Virus record (IMG/VR): IMGVR_UViG_3300047481_003086
Location: 1-42,553 of that record
Source: a virus
DNA length: 42,553 nt
Strand: one strand, 5' to 3'
Shown here: positions 16,244 through 24,648 of the stretch, one piece after another
How the letters are laid out: every line of letters starts with the position of its first letter
Position numbering within the stretch: the first letter of the stretch is position 1
Notes under the pieces: generated by a model
Told to the model about the DNA's origin: nothing
The model's database searches: none
What the model saw: the letters and a program-made list of their open reading frames with translations, nothing else
Position numbers and translations under genes: made by a program

Positions 16244-16260
16244 TTAACTACTGTAGTTAA
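16244..16260 (+). promoter_or_regulatory. Hairpin in SSB leader
   Basis: TTAACTA-CTG-TAGTTAA forms a perfect 7-bp stem with a 3-base loop, followed by an A/T-rich unstructured stretch running to the ATG, with no Shine-Dalgarno sequence. T4 gp32 represses its own translation through a structured element plus unstructured A/T-rich leader, so a similar role is plausible. The 133-base gap (16171-16303) holds nothing else recognised. Confidence 0.4.
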
Positions 16261-16303
16261 CGATTGACTTATTTACTAATTAACAACTAAAAAACTAAAC
16301 ATT

Positions 16304-17146
16304 ATGGCGTTAAACCTTGATCGCATCAAGAGTCGTTTGAGCTCTCTCTCAAACACAAATTCAAAATCAACCCTCATTTGGAAGCCAAGTCCAGGAAAGC
16401 AGGTTGTTCGTATTGTTCCCTATAAGTTCAATGTCGAAAACCCTTTCATTGAATTGAAGTTCCACTATGGGCTTAACGGTAAGACCTACCTTTCCCCAGA
16501 CAGTTTCAACCGTCCTGACCCGATTGTTGAGTTTAGCAATAAGCTCAAGAAGTCCGGAGACAAGGAAGAGTGGAAGTTTGGTAAGAAGATTGAACCGAAG
16601 ATGAGAACGTTCGTCCCGGTCCTCGTTCGTGGTGAAGAGGGCCAAGGCGTCCGCTTCTGGGGATTCGGTAAAAACGTTTACCAAGAGATTCTCTCCATCA
16701 TTTCCGACCCCGATTACGGTGATATTACCGACGTCTCGAACGGTCGTGATATTGTGGTCGAGTTCAAGACTGCTGAGGAAACTGGCAAGTCTTTCCCTGA
16801 GACATCTATCCGTGTCAAACCTAACACTTCTACCGCCGTTCCTCCGGCCGAGAAGGATTTGATTGCTAAACTTTCAAATCAGACAAACATCCTTGAACTC
16901 TTCCCAGAACTCAGTTATGACGAGTTGAAGGGCGTCATGGAGGCTTGGTTACATAGTTCAGAGAACAGTGAAGAATCGGCGTCGCCAAGTGCGACTGCTT
17001 CTTCTGAAACGAAGGCTTCGCTCGAAGAGTCTGCTGCACCAAAAGTAGCAACAACCGCAGCTCCAGCAAAGTCTCCTTCGGCCGTAGCATCCAAGGCAAA
17101 TACGGATGACGTGTCGAAAGCGTTTGACAATCTGTTCAACTCGTAA
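16304..17146 (+). CDS. Single-stranded DNA-binding protein (T4 gp32-like)
   Basis: A 280-aa protein that coats single-stranded DNA in replication and recombination. The N-terminal LDRIKSRLSSL region corresponds to the cooperativity domain, and WKPSPGKQVVRIVPYKFN opens the OB-fold core. The core continues to about residue 205 with GEEGQGVRFWGFGKNVYQEI. A Ser/Ala/Thr-rich linker (about 220-265) leads to a short C-terminal tail, DDVSKAFDNLFNS, the expected protein-contact segment. The Cys/His zinc motif of T4 gp32 is not evident. It lies directly before the RecA-like gene, and a strong terminator follows. Arg codons are mainly CGY, in keeping with high expression. Confidence 0.88.
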   Translation: MALNLDRIKSRLSSLSNTNSKSTLIWKPSPGKQVVRIVPYKFNVENPFIELKFHYGLNGKTYLSPDSFNRPDPIVEFSNKLKKSGDKEEWKFGKKIEPKMRTFVPVLVRGEEGQGVRFWGFGKNVYQEILSIISDPDYGDITDVSNGRDIVVEFKTAEETGKSFPETSIRVKPNTSTAVPPAEKDLIAKLSNQTNILELFPELSYDELKGVMEAWLHSSENSEESASPSATASSETKASLEESAAPKVATTAAPAKSPSAVASKANTDDVSKAFDNLFNS

Positions 17147-17162
17147 TAAATTACATGAAACA

Positions 17163-17194
17163 CGGGGAGGGGAAGTTTCTCCCCTCCCCGTTTT
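17163..17194 (+). terminator. Strong intrinsic terminator after SSB gene
   Basis: An 11-bp GC-rich stem (CGGGGAGGGGA paired with TCCCCTCCCCG) around a 6-base loop, followed by TTTT. It separates the SSB transcript from the RecA-like gene. Confidence 0.88.
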
Positions 17195-17213
17195 CGTATA
17201 AACACATAAATTT

Positions 17214-18371
17214 ATGGCAAAAACAAAAAGCACAACAAAAGTAGAATTCGACGCGAAGGGTCGTAGAGACGATCTTCTCGTGGACCTCCAAACGGAGATA
17301 AATAAGTCGTCCAAAGAAGGGAAACAGGCATTCTTCCTTGACGAGCAGGACGATCCTTCAACTGTAAGCGAGTGGATTTCAACCGGTTCCTCAACTTTAG
17401 ATTTGGCAATAAGCAATCGCCCTAACGGTGGGTTGCCTGTAGGTAGAATGGTTGAGTTTAACGGACTTGAGGGAACGGGTAAGAGTCTCGTTTCCGCACA
17501 CATCGTAGCCGACACCCAGAAAAAGGGAGGCGTAGCAGTGGTGATTGACACCGAGAACGCAGCTGCACCTGAGTTTTGGGCAAGTCTAGGAGTGGATTTA
17601 AAGAATCTCCTATACATCCAATCAGATACAGTCGAAGACGTATTTGAAAAGATGGAGAACATCATCGCGGTGGTCAGAAAATCCAACAAGAAGAGGATTC
17701 TCACTATCATTGTCGATTCGGTTGCAGGCGTTTCTACTAAAGCTGAATTGGAGAGCGACCACGGAAAAGATGGTTGGTCAACCGGCAAGGCTATCATCAT
17801 AGGAAAGGCCATGAGAAAAATCACAAGCATGGTAGGACGACAGCAGGTTCTTATCGTCTTCACAAACCAACTCAGGCAAAACCTAAACGCAGCGATGTTC
17901 GGAGATAAGTGGATTGTTTCCGGTGGAAAAGCTCTGGCATTCCATTGTTCAGTTCGCGTCCGACTAGCTAACGCTGGTATGTTAAAACGTGGAACGATGG
18001 TCATCGGAAACAAGTGTAAAGCGAAAGTGGTCAAGAACAGAATGGGTCCGCCTCAACGAGTTGCTGAGTTTGACATCTATCACGACAGCGGAATCGCTGA
18101 CTTCGGAAGTTGGTTGGAGGTTATGAAGGTTCACGACATTGTTAAATACAGTGCTCCAAATTACACATACCATCAAGATGTTGGTGACGCCGTGAAGTTC
18201 ACAGCGAAGGAATTCGTTGGACTTATGCGGGAAAATGCGGTTCTAAAGGACGAGTTGTATAACAAGATTTGCAACGCTGTCATTATGAAGTATAAAGACC
18301 CTAACTCAAATATTGTCGAAGATGCGACAGTGGACGAGAATGAAGATGGGGTAGTTTCATCCGACGAATAA
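17214..18371 (+). CDS. RecA/UvsX-like recombinase
   Basis: A 385-aa ATP-dependent strand-exchange protein. Walker A is GLEGTGKS (84-91) and Walker B is RILTIIVDSV with Asp168. VFTNQLRQN is the RecA motif before DNA-binding loop 2, and GGKALAFHCSVRVRL follows. The N-terminal 50 residues are lysine-rich, and the C-terminus is acidic. It acts with the upstream SSB and the downstream RNase H and helicase in recombination-dependent replication. The protein reads as closely to bacterial RecA as to T4 UvsX, so the symbol is left open. It ends one base before the next gene. Confidence 0.9.
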   Translation: MAKTKSTTKVEFDAKGRRDDLLVDLQTEINKSSKEGKQAFFLDEQDDPSTVSEWISTGSSTLDLAISNRPNGGLPVGRMVEFNGLEGTGKSLVSAHIVADTQKKGGVAVVIDTENAAAPEFWASLGVDLKNLLYIQSDTVEDVFEKMENIIAVVRKSNKKRILTIIVDSVAGVSTKAELESDHGKDGWSTGKAIIIGKAMRKITSMVGRQQVLIVFTNQLRQNLNAAMFGDKWIVSGGKALAFHCSVRVRLANAGMLKRGTMVIGNKCKAKVVKNRMGPPQRVAEFDIYHDSGIADFGSWLEVMKVHDIVKYSAPNYTYHQDVGDAVKFTAKEFVGLMRENAVLKDELYNKICNAVIMKYKDPNSNIVEDATVDENEDGVVSSDE

Positions 18372-18372
18372 T

Positions 18373-19449
18373 ATGGACCCACTGAACACTGACGACAAGA
18401 AGAGGTTGTATTCTTTATTTTCAAACGTAAAGGACGACATGACCGGCAAGGTCTTGGATAAGAAGGACACATCGGATGTCTTAATTATTGACGCTCTAAA
18501 TTTGTTCATCCGTGTTTGGTCGGTTTCTCCATATATGAATGAAGACGGTATTCACACGGGTGGCGTCTCCGGGTTCCTAAAGAGCCTCGGAGCCGCCATC
18601 CGTCTCCTTTCTCCAACAAAATGTATTTTGGTATTCGATGGAAACGGTGGAAGCTTGAAACGCAGGAAGATTTATCCTGAGTATAAAAACAAACGGAGGA
18701 CTAAGGTTCGGTTGAATAGAACCTACGTTGACAACTGTTCCAACGATGATGAAGAGAAGAACCTAAAGAAACAGTTAATAAGAACGGTAAATTATCTGGA
18801 CTATTTGCCATTGACTGTAATGGCGGTCGATAATGTGGAAGCCGACGATGTGATTGCATATCTGGCCTTAGATAAGTTTAAAGACAGTTCCATAACCATC
18901 ATGTCGTCCGACAAGGATTTCCTCCAGTTGGCGAGCGATAGAATCAAGATTTGGAGCCCGGTTAAGAAGAAGCTGTATGGTTGCGCTGAACTTCTGACGG
19001 AGTATGGCATAAGCTGTCAGAACTTCATAAACTATAGAATTTTGGAGGGCGATACGAGCGACAATATCAGTGGTATTCCTGGCGCAGGGTTAAAGACCAT
19101 AATCAAGTGTTTTCCGATTTTCACTGACCCTAAACGATATACAACGGATGAAATATGTAATTACGCTGACACACATAAGGGCCGATACAAGTTATATGAC
19201 ACAATCTTGGAAAACAAATCCATCCTTGAGCGTAATTATGCTTTAATGCAATTGAATGTAAGCGAGATGCAGGGATTCACCCAATTAAGAGTGAACGAGA
19301 TCATAGATGCTAACGTCGCCCGATTAAATCGGTTTGAATTTAGCAAGCTCGTGACGGAAGATAAGATATGGAACAACATTCCCAACTACCAAATATGGCT
19401 GTCTGAAAACTTTGGAAAGTTGGACAATTTTGTTAAAGTAGTGAAGTAA
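18373..19449 (+). CDS. 5'-3' exonuclease / flap endonuclease (T4 RNase H-like)
   Basis: A 358-aa FEN-superfamily nuclease that removes RNA primers and 5' flaps. It shows LIIDALNLFIRVW (first metal Asp), LVFDGNGGSLKRRKIYPEYK, NVEADDVIAYLA and TIMSSDKDFLQL with the acidic cluster. The GDTSDNISGIPGAGLKT helix-hairpin-helix contacts DNA. Size is close to T4 RNase H (305 aa) with some extension. It starts one base after the RecA-like gene and is probably cotranscribed with it. Downstream lie an orphan late-type motif and the minus-strand island. Confidence 0.9.
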   Translation: MDPLNTDDKKRLYSLFSNVKDDMTGKVLDKKDTSDVLIIDALNLFIRVWSVSPYMNEDGIHTGGVSGFLKSLGAAIRLLSPTKCILVFDGNGGSLKRRKIYPEYKNKRRTKVRLNRTYVDNCSNDDEEKNLKKQLIRTVNYLDYLPLTVMAVDNVEADDVIAYLALDKFKDSSITIMSSDKDFLQLASDRIKIWSPVKKKLYGCAELLTEYGISCQNFINYRILEGDTSDNISGIPGAGLKTIIKCFPIFTDPKRYTTDEICNYADTHKGRYKLYDTILENKSILERNYALMQLNVSEMQGFTQLRVNEIIDANVARLNRFEFSKLVTEDKIWNNIPNYQIWLSENFGKLDNFVKVVK

Positions 19450-19454
19450 GGATA

Positions 19455-19462
19455 TATTTATA
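19455..19462 (+). promoter_or_regulatory. Orphan ATATTTATA motif
   Basis: GATATATTTATAC is followed by TTGGAGG, a good ribosome binding site, but no plus-strand start codon or reading frame follows. It runs instead into the terminator of the minus-strand gene. It may be a relic of a displaced late gene. Confidence 0.4.
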
Positions 19463-19489
19463 CTTGGAGGCTATACAACCGTCGGCAAC

Positions 19490-19520
19490 AAAAAGGCCCG
19501 CTCATCACTGAGCGGGCCTT
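19490..19520 (-). terminator. Intrinsic terminator of minus-strand gene
   Basis: AAGGCCCGCTC and GAGCGGGCCTT form a perfect 11-bp stem with a 6-base loop. On the minus strand the stem is followed by a T run, so it ends the minus-strand gene. The plus direction has no T run. Confidence 0.88.
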
Positions 19521-19537
19521 CCGATTTCAATTGTCAA

Positions 19538-20365
19538 TTACTCTATCCAACCACTCGGCGGCTTCGCATACTTTGGGAAACTTTTAGGAAAAGCCACTTG
19601 ATTCATCTTTGGTTGTATAACACCCATGTCAATCAACGCCTCTCTCGAAGCATAGTAAATCTCAAATCGTTGGGTTTTAGTCCCACGAGTGAATTCCGTG
19701 CTTGTGACCTTACTCTCCTTCGCCTTCCCCCAACCAGACCCCATATCAAATGAACGAAGAACGTTGGATGTGTTGCTGTAGTTGACCGCTGTGCCAGCAC
19801 TAAGACTATTACAGGAGACCGTTTTCGACATCCCCGATGAATAATCCGCGTCTAATCCACAACTATCTGCTGTGGTGGTGTATTGTTGGTCCATCCATTT
19901 TAACGGAGCACCAGTTCCACCGTCTCGTTGATTATAGAAACCATTGTTAGTGGTCGTGATAACCCAATCTGCATAAGGTTGGTGTTCGTCATATACAACC
20001 ACTCCGATGACTCCACAATTCACAACCGAACCGTCTTTTTTAGATTTAGCATAAGACTGTGATTTCTTCACAAACTTAAACGCTCCAACCTTTTCATCGT
20101 TGTATCTAAATCCCTTGATTCTGCAAGCAGAATAGCCAGCAATGACATAACCAGAGTCTTCGGTTGAGGCCTGTTCTCCGGTTAATACATTCAAACCATC
20201 TACACTTGTAACGGCTAGAATTCGGGATGAACCGTGGTTTTTTATTGAGATTTCGTATTCGCTACCCTCTTTGGCTTCGACATACACTTTTCCGTCTTTG
20301 TGGTGCTTGGCGACGGAGTTTCCATTTACGAGGATTGTTACCTCGGACAATGCATAGTTTAACAT
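19538..20365 (-). CDS. Unknown minus-strand protein, isolated cargo-like gene
   Basis: A 275-aa protein. The ATG at 20365 is preferred, because it has a purine-rich AAAGAGAAAGA upstream, over an in-frame start at 20428. The sequence is Gly/Ser/Tyr-rich and beta-like. Key segments are NHGSSRILAVTSVDGLNV, EDSGYVIAGYS and NCGVIGVVVYDE. From memory, similar proteins of unknown function occur in bacteria and viruses; I cannot name a family. The C-terminal part (about 210-270) is FTRGTKTQRFEIYYASR and a Pro/Lys-rich end. It is one of only two minus-strand genes here and has its own terminator. It is flanked by a short direct repeat, so it looks like an inserted moron. An enzyme role is not visible; a surface or structural role is possible. 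Confidence 0.75.
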   Translation of the reverse strand: MLNYALSEVTILVNGNSVAKHHKDGKVYVEAKEGSEYEISIKNHGSSRILAVTSVDGLNVLTGEQASTEDSGYVIAGYSACRIKGFRYNDEKVGAFKFVKKSQSYAKSKKDGSVVNCGVIGVVVYDEHQPYADWVITTTNNGFYNQRDGGTGAPLKWMDQQYTTTADSCGLDADYSSGMSKTVSCNSLSAGTAVNYSNTSNVLRSFDMGSGWGKAKESKVTSTEFTRGTKTQRFEIYYASREALIDMGVIQPKMNQVAFPKSFPKYAKPPSGWIE

Positions 20366-20479
20366 AATTTTATCTTTCTCTTTACGAAAGCTGGTCATAC
20401 ACCAGATTCCAGATATAAGTATGGGCAAAAAGTTAAAACAATTTGTGTTTTATTTGTTATAGAGTTATTGTCAATTGAC

Positions 20480-21862
20480 ATGGATACACAAATCATCGAC
20501 AACCTAAAAAAATACGGCGCAGAGTTTCAGTTGAAGTGCATATCGAGCCTCCTCAGCGACAAGTCATTCTTAGAAAGAATTTCTGACATAGTAGACCCGC
20601 AGAGTTTCGAGTCGGACGCCCATCAGTGGATAGTTAAGACCATTATCGAGTATTTTATGAAATACAAAGACATTCCGACGTTGAATGTCTTCAAGGTTCA
20701 AGTTGACACAATCGAGGTCGAAACCTTGAAAAGAGCCGCCGTCGAACAGTTGAAGTTCGTATATCAGAAGATCAGCGACAGCGACATCAACTTCGTTAAG
20801 GAACAGTATTTGGAATTCTGTAAGAATCAAAAGATGAAGAGCGCTATTATGGATAGCGTGGATTTGATTAAACAGGGAGAATACGATAAAATCTCTCATG
20901 TAGTTCAAGATGCACTTAAAGCCGGTATGGAACGAAACGTCGGTCACACGTATATGACAGATATTGATTCTCGTATGAGTGTCATGGCGAGAAATACCAC
21001 CAAAACGAATTGGGTAGAAATTGATTCAATCATGGATGGTGGATTGGCGCCAGGAGAACTCGGTGTCATAACGGCCTGTGCCGGTAGCGGAAAGAGTTGG
21101 GTCTTGGCCAAGATTGGGACCGAGACGATGAAACAAGGAAAAAACGTCGTTCACTTCACACTCGAACTTAACGAGAACTATGTTGGTCTTAGATACGATG
21201 CTTGTTTCACGGGAATTGATTTCCAAAACGTCCGTAAGAACATCGACATCGTTAAAGCGAAGATTTCTCAAGTTCCTGGAAAGCTCATCATAAAATACTT
21301 TCCAATCAAAACCGTCTCCGCCCATAATTTAAAACTCCACATCGAAAGAATACAGATGCTTGGAACAAAGGTTGACTTGGTGATTGTTGACTACGCTGAC
21401 ATATTGAGGCCAAGTCAGTCCGACAAGAACAGTAACAGTTATAGTGAAGCCGGTGGTATCTATGAAGAACTCCGTGGTGTCGCCGGAGAACTACAGATTC
21501 CGATATGGACTGCATCTCAGAGCAACAGAGCTGCCATGGACGAAGATATTATTCAGGCGAACAACATTTCGGACAGTTACCGGAAGATAATGACTGCTGA
21601 CTTCGTTATGAGTCTTTCACGTAAAGTAAACGATAAAGTCAGTAACACTGCTAGGTTCCATATAATCAAAAACCGTTTCGGACCGGACGGAATGACATTC
21701 CCAAGTAGAATGAATGCGGGATGTGGAGACATTCAAATATTCTCCGAATCTTCGAGAGAAGGTCTTGCTGCCATGGGAGAGATGAACGAGGGCGAGAACA
21801 TCGTCAAGAAGATGATCTCTAATAAGTGGAAATCACATATGGGAGACAACGATAACGAATAA
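20480..21862 (+). CDS. Replicative DNA helicase (DnaB / T4 gp41-like)
   Basis: A 460-aa hexameric helicase. The N-terminal helical domain (about 1-150) is followed by a RecA-like motor. Walker A is ACAGSGKS (199-206), HFTLEL lies near 225-230 as in DnaB motif H1a, and Walker B is LVIVDYADIL (Asp304). TASQSNRA carries the polar sensor residue, and FHIIKNRFGPDG holds the KNR(F/Y)G motif of DnaB helicases, which includes the arginine finger. The ATG at 20480 is chosen over a TTG at 20468. It directly abuts the palindrome GTCAATTGAC, and no Shine-Dalgarno sequence is visible. Partners are the RecA-like, SSB and RNase H products. Confidence 0.9.
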   Translation: MDTQIIDNLKKYGAEFQLKCISSLLSDKSFLERISDIVDPQSFESDAHQWIVKTIIEYFMKYKDIPTLNVFKVQVDTIEVETLKRAAVEQLKFVYQKISDSDINFVKEQYLEFCKNQKMKSAIMDSVDLIKQGEYDKISHVVQDALKAGMERNVGHTYMTDIDSRMSVMARNTTKTNWVEIDSIMDGGLAPGELGVITACAGSGKSWVLAKIGTETMKQGKNVVHFTLELNENYVGLRYDACFTGIDFQNVRKNIDIVKAKISQVPGKLIIKYFPIKTVSAHNLKLHIERIQMLGTKVDLVIVDYADILRPSQSDKNSNSYSEAGGIYEELRGVAGELQIPIWTASQSNRAAMDEDIIQANNISDSYRKIMTADFVMSLSRKVNDKVSNTARFHIIKNRFGPDGMTFPSRMNAGCGDIQIFSESSREGLAAMGEMNEGENIVKKMISNKWKSHMGDNDNE

Positions 21863-21977
21863 ATACTATCAAACTGCTTTCACAAAATGAGAACTTTTTT
21901 TGCTAAAAGTTTCTAACAAAGTGGAAGCAATAGTATATTGAACAATAATTATTTCTCACAAAGGATTTTTAGTTACT

Positions 21978-23951
21978 ATGACCGAGATTATTACGAAGGA
22001 ATTTTTAGACAAATACAGGAAATTACAACCGAATTGGGGATTTAACGAACTTGGATACGTTGTTTACAAAAGAACATATTCAAGAACAAAGCCGGATGGA
22101 ACAAGTGAAGAGTGGTTTGAGACTGTCGCGAGATGTATAAACGGTGCGCAGAAAATTGGAGCATCATATACAAAGAAAGAAGCGGAGACACTCTACGATT
22201 TAGTTTTCAATCTGAAATGCAACTTTGCAGGCAGAATGCTTTGGCAGTTAGGCACATCCACAGTTGACAGATTTGGAGCTAATAGTTTATTGAACTGTTG
22301 GTATGTTTCCATGAAAGAACCAAAGGCATTCACGTTTCTTTTTGAAAACCTGATGCTAGGTGGTGGAGTGGGATATAGTATTCGTCGTGAAGACGTTCAC
22401 GAACTCCCCAAGATACACAAGTCAGTATCCGTCACGCACTTGAATACAAAGGATGCTGATTTTATCGTTCCCGACACGAGAGAAGGTTGGGTGAAGTTAT
22501 TAGACTACACATTGGAAGCGTTCTACAAGAACGGCAAGTCTTTCACCTATTCTACAATTTTGATTCGAGGTGCCGGTGAGAAGATAAGTGGCTTCGGTGG
22601 AAAAGCATCCGGTCCAGCAATTCTTGTAGAGGGTATAAGAAAAATCGCGTCGATATTTCAATCCAGGGAGGGAAAGAAATTAAGAAGCGTCGATGTGTTG
22701 GATATTTGTAACATAATCGGAAGTGTTGTCGTAGCTGGAAACGTTCGCAGGTCTGCTGAAATTGCATTGGGGGATCCTGATGACGTTCTATACCTCAGAG
22801 CTAAAAACTGGAACACCGGAACAATACCAAATTGGCGAGCGATGTCTAACAACACGATTTACGCCGACGACTATGAACACATAATGCCGGAAGTTTGGGA
22901 GAACGGATATGTCGTCAATCCAGTCTTGAAGACTGCAAATGGAGAACCATATGGATTTTTCAACCTACCACTCTCTCAAAAATTTGGAAGAATTTCCGAT
23001 GGACCTATGAAGTCGTCTAACATATATCCTACCGACTTTGATAATGTGGTCGGAACGAATCCGTGTGGAGAAATATCCCTCGCAGATTATGAATGTTGTA
23101 ATTTGTGCGAACTTTATTTGAATAATATCGAATCTGAGGAGGAATTGTTCACTGCTGCCAAACTTTTATACAAGGCACAAAAAGCCATAGCAGCTCTTCC
23201 GTTCATCCACGAGGAGACGAATAAGATCGTCCATAAAAATATGAGGTTGGGTTTGGGAGTAACGGGAATCTGTCAATCTCTTGATAAAGTTAAATGGTTG
23301 GATAGTTGTTACGTGAATCTTAGAAAGTTTGATAAAGAGTGGAGTAAGGAAAGGGGTTTCCCAGAGAGTATAAAATTGACTACGATAAAACCGTCGGGAA
23401 CTCTGTCAATATTAGGTGGGTCAACTCCTGGAATCCACCCAGCATACAGCAAACATTATTTCAGAACCATCCGCGTTGCTAGCTCAGATAAACTCGTGAA
23501 GGCTTGTAGGGATGCAGGATACAGAACGGAGTTTTTATTAGAACTTGATGGTAAAGAAAATCACGACACGGTTGTTATATATTTCCCATGTGTGACGCCT
23601 GATGGAGCGGTCTTAGCAAAAGATATGTCGGTCTTTAAACAGCTTGAAATGGTGAAAGAATTACAGAGTGTGTGGAGTGACAACGCGGTAAGTGTAACTG
23701 CATATTACAAACCAGAGGAACTCGAATCCCTCAAAGAGTGGTTAAAGGTTAACTACGAGAAGAACATAAAAAGTGTAAGTTTTCTACTTCATAAAGACCA
23801 CGGATTCAAACAGGCACCTTACATAGAAATAACTGAACAAGAGTATCTTGAAGCAAAAAAACATCTCAAACACATTGTCGTAAACGAGACGTCGGTATCA
23901 GAAATGATTCAGGGGATCGAATGCGACGGCGGCGCCTGCCCAATTCGTTAA
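21978..23951 (+). CDS. Adenosylcobalamin-dependent ribonucleotide reductase (class II, monomeric type)
   Basis: A 657-aa enzyme that makes deoxyribonucleotides using B12 instead of a diferric partner protein. Catalytic residues can be placed by comparison with the Lactobacillus ribonucleoside-triphosphate reductase. Cys363 in NPCGEI is the thiyl radical site and Glu365 its partner. Cys107 (SLLNCWYV) and Cys374 form the redox pair, and the C-terminal ECDGGACPIR supplies the re-reducing Cys649/Cys654. PSGTLSILGGSTPGIHPAYS is the phosphate-binding region. It is shorter than the 739-aa Lactobacillus enzyme. It has an AAGGA ribosome binding site and a 115-base upstream gap containing only a weak TATATT -10-like element. 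Triphosphate substrate is inferred from the family. Confidence 0.9.
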   Translation: MTEIITKEFLDKYRKLQPNWGFNELGYVVYKRTYSRTKPDGTSEEWFETVARCINGAQKIGASYTKKEAETLYDLVFNLKCNFAGRMLWQLGTSTVDRFGANSLLNCWYVSMKEPKAFTFLFENLMLGGGVGYSIRREDVHELPKIHKSVSVTHLNTKDADFIVPDTREGWVKLLDYTLEAFYKNGKSFTYSTILIRGAGEKISGFGGKASGPAILVEGIRKIASIFQSREGKKLRSVDVLDICNIIGSVVVAGNVRRSAEIALGDPDDVLYLRAKNWNTGTIPNWRAMSNNTIYADDYEHIMPEVWENGYVVNPVLKTANGEPYGFFNLPLSQKFGRISDGPMKSSNIYPTDFDNVVGTNPCGEISLADYECCNLCELYLNNIESEEELFTAAKLLYKAQKAIAALPFIHEETNKIVHKNMRLGLGVTGICQSLDKVKWLDSCYVNLRKFDKEWSKERGFPESIKLTTIKPSGTLSILGGSTPGIHPAYSKHYFRTIRVASSDKLVKACRDAGYRTEFLLELDGKENHDTVVIYFPCVTPDGAVLAKDMSVFKQLEMVKELQSVWSDNAVSVTAYYKPEELESLKEWLKVNYEKNIKSVSFLLHKDHGFKQAPYIEITEQEYLEAKKHLKHIVVNETSVSEMIQGIECDGGACPIR

Positions 23952-23981
23952 GTTAAACTGGTCGTTTTCAAAGAATGTCGA

Positions 23982-23989
23982 TATTTATT
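23982..23989 (+). promoter_or_regulatory. Variant late-type motif (TATTTATT) before PAS gene
   Basis: CGATATTTATTATAG ends 13 bases before the ATG at 24003. It differs from the common word at the last base. Confidence 0.5.
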
Positions 23990-24002
23990 ATAGAATATCA
24001 AT

Positions 24003-24608
24003 ATGCCAGACATTGACCTCGAAATAATTGTTTCAGCACTAACTATCATAGGTATTTTGGCCAAAGCTGGATGGTGGTCGTTCAAGTGGCTTCGTGAACA
24101 GTATAAGACTGTAATGAGGGTTCATGGTCAAGTGGACCTCATATTCAAAGAGTTGACCCCCAACGGCGGAGGCTCCATAAAAGATAAAGTAAATTTGATG
24201 GCAAAGGAGATAACTGCAAATACGCAGATGACGGAACAAATATTTTACCGTCAGAGATGGATGATGGACCATAGGCAGGAAGCTATATTTGAGGCTCAAG
24301 ATACCGGAGAGATTTCATGGGTAAATAAACCATACTGTAACCTCACTGGCCGAGACTCTACCGACCTGTTGGGACATAATTGGAAAAACACCATTCACGA
24401 AGAAGACCGTGAAAGAGTTGTGTCAAATTGGGAGGCTTGCATCAAAGACGCCCGGCAGTTTGAAGACGAGTATCGAATCATAGTTGCTAACGGCAACACA
24501 ATAAAAGTATTCTGTTCCGCTTCTCACGTTCAAGGACACGGATACCTTGGTAGTATTCAACTAGCTACCGCATCAAGAGGTTCCGAACCGATGGGACATA
24601 AATCCTAA
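24003..24608 (+). CDS. Membrane-anchored PAS-domain protein
   Basis: A 201-aa protein with one N-terminal membrane segment (about 6-28, IIVSALTIIGILAKAGWWSF) and a linker with ELTPNGGGSIKDKVN. A PAS fold covers about 90-195: EAIFEAQDTGEISWVNKPYC, LTGRDSTDLLGHNWKN, IHEEDRERVV, then FEDEYRI. There is no kinase, cyclase or other output domain. PAS domains bind small ligands or form signalling dimers. The architecture (one N-terminal helix and a soluble domain, about 200 aa) is similar in outline to T4 holin T, whose soluble domain receives the lysis signal, so a lysis-timing or membrane-sensing role is conceivable. The late-type motif upstream would suit late expression. Function is unproven. 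Confidence 0.8.
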   Translation: MPDIDLEIIVSALTIIGILAKAGWWSFKWLREQYKTVMRVHGQVDLIFKELTPNGGGSIKDKVNLMAKEITANTQMTEQIFYRQRWMMDHRQEAIFEAQDTGEISWVNKPYCNLTGRDSTDLLGHNWKNTIHEEDRERVVSNWEACIKDARQFEDEYRIIVANGNTIKVFCSASHVQGHGYLGSIQLATASRGSEPMGHKS

Positions 24609-24648
24609 AAAAAGTTGTAATCTGACCCCATCCATGTAATATGGTTGC

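Noticed and set aside
16958-18034. Minus-strand frame of 358 codons across SSB and RecA-like genes
   Set aside because: It crosses a strong terminator and two well-identified plus-strand genes; the product shows no protein family pattern.
20366-20428. Longer start for the minus-strand gene (21 extra residues)
   Set aside because: The downstream ATG has a purine-rich ribosome binding site and the extra residues look unlike the rest, though they cannot be fully excluded.
20468-20479. TTG start for the helicase
   Set aside because: An in-frame ATG lies four codons later; the TTG has no ribosome binding site.
20461-20480. TTGACA on the minus strand near the helicase start as a strong promoter for the minus-strand gene
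   Set aside because: The -10 at the right distance (TAAAAC) is poor; possible but not supported enough to list.
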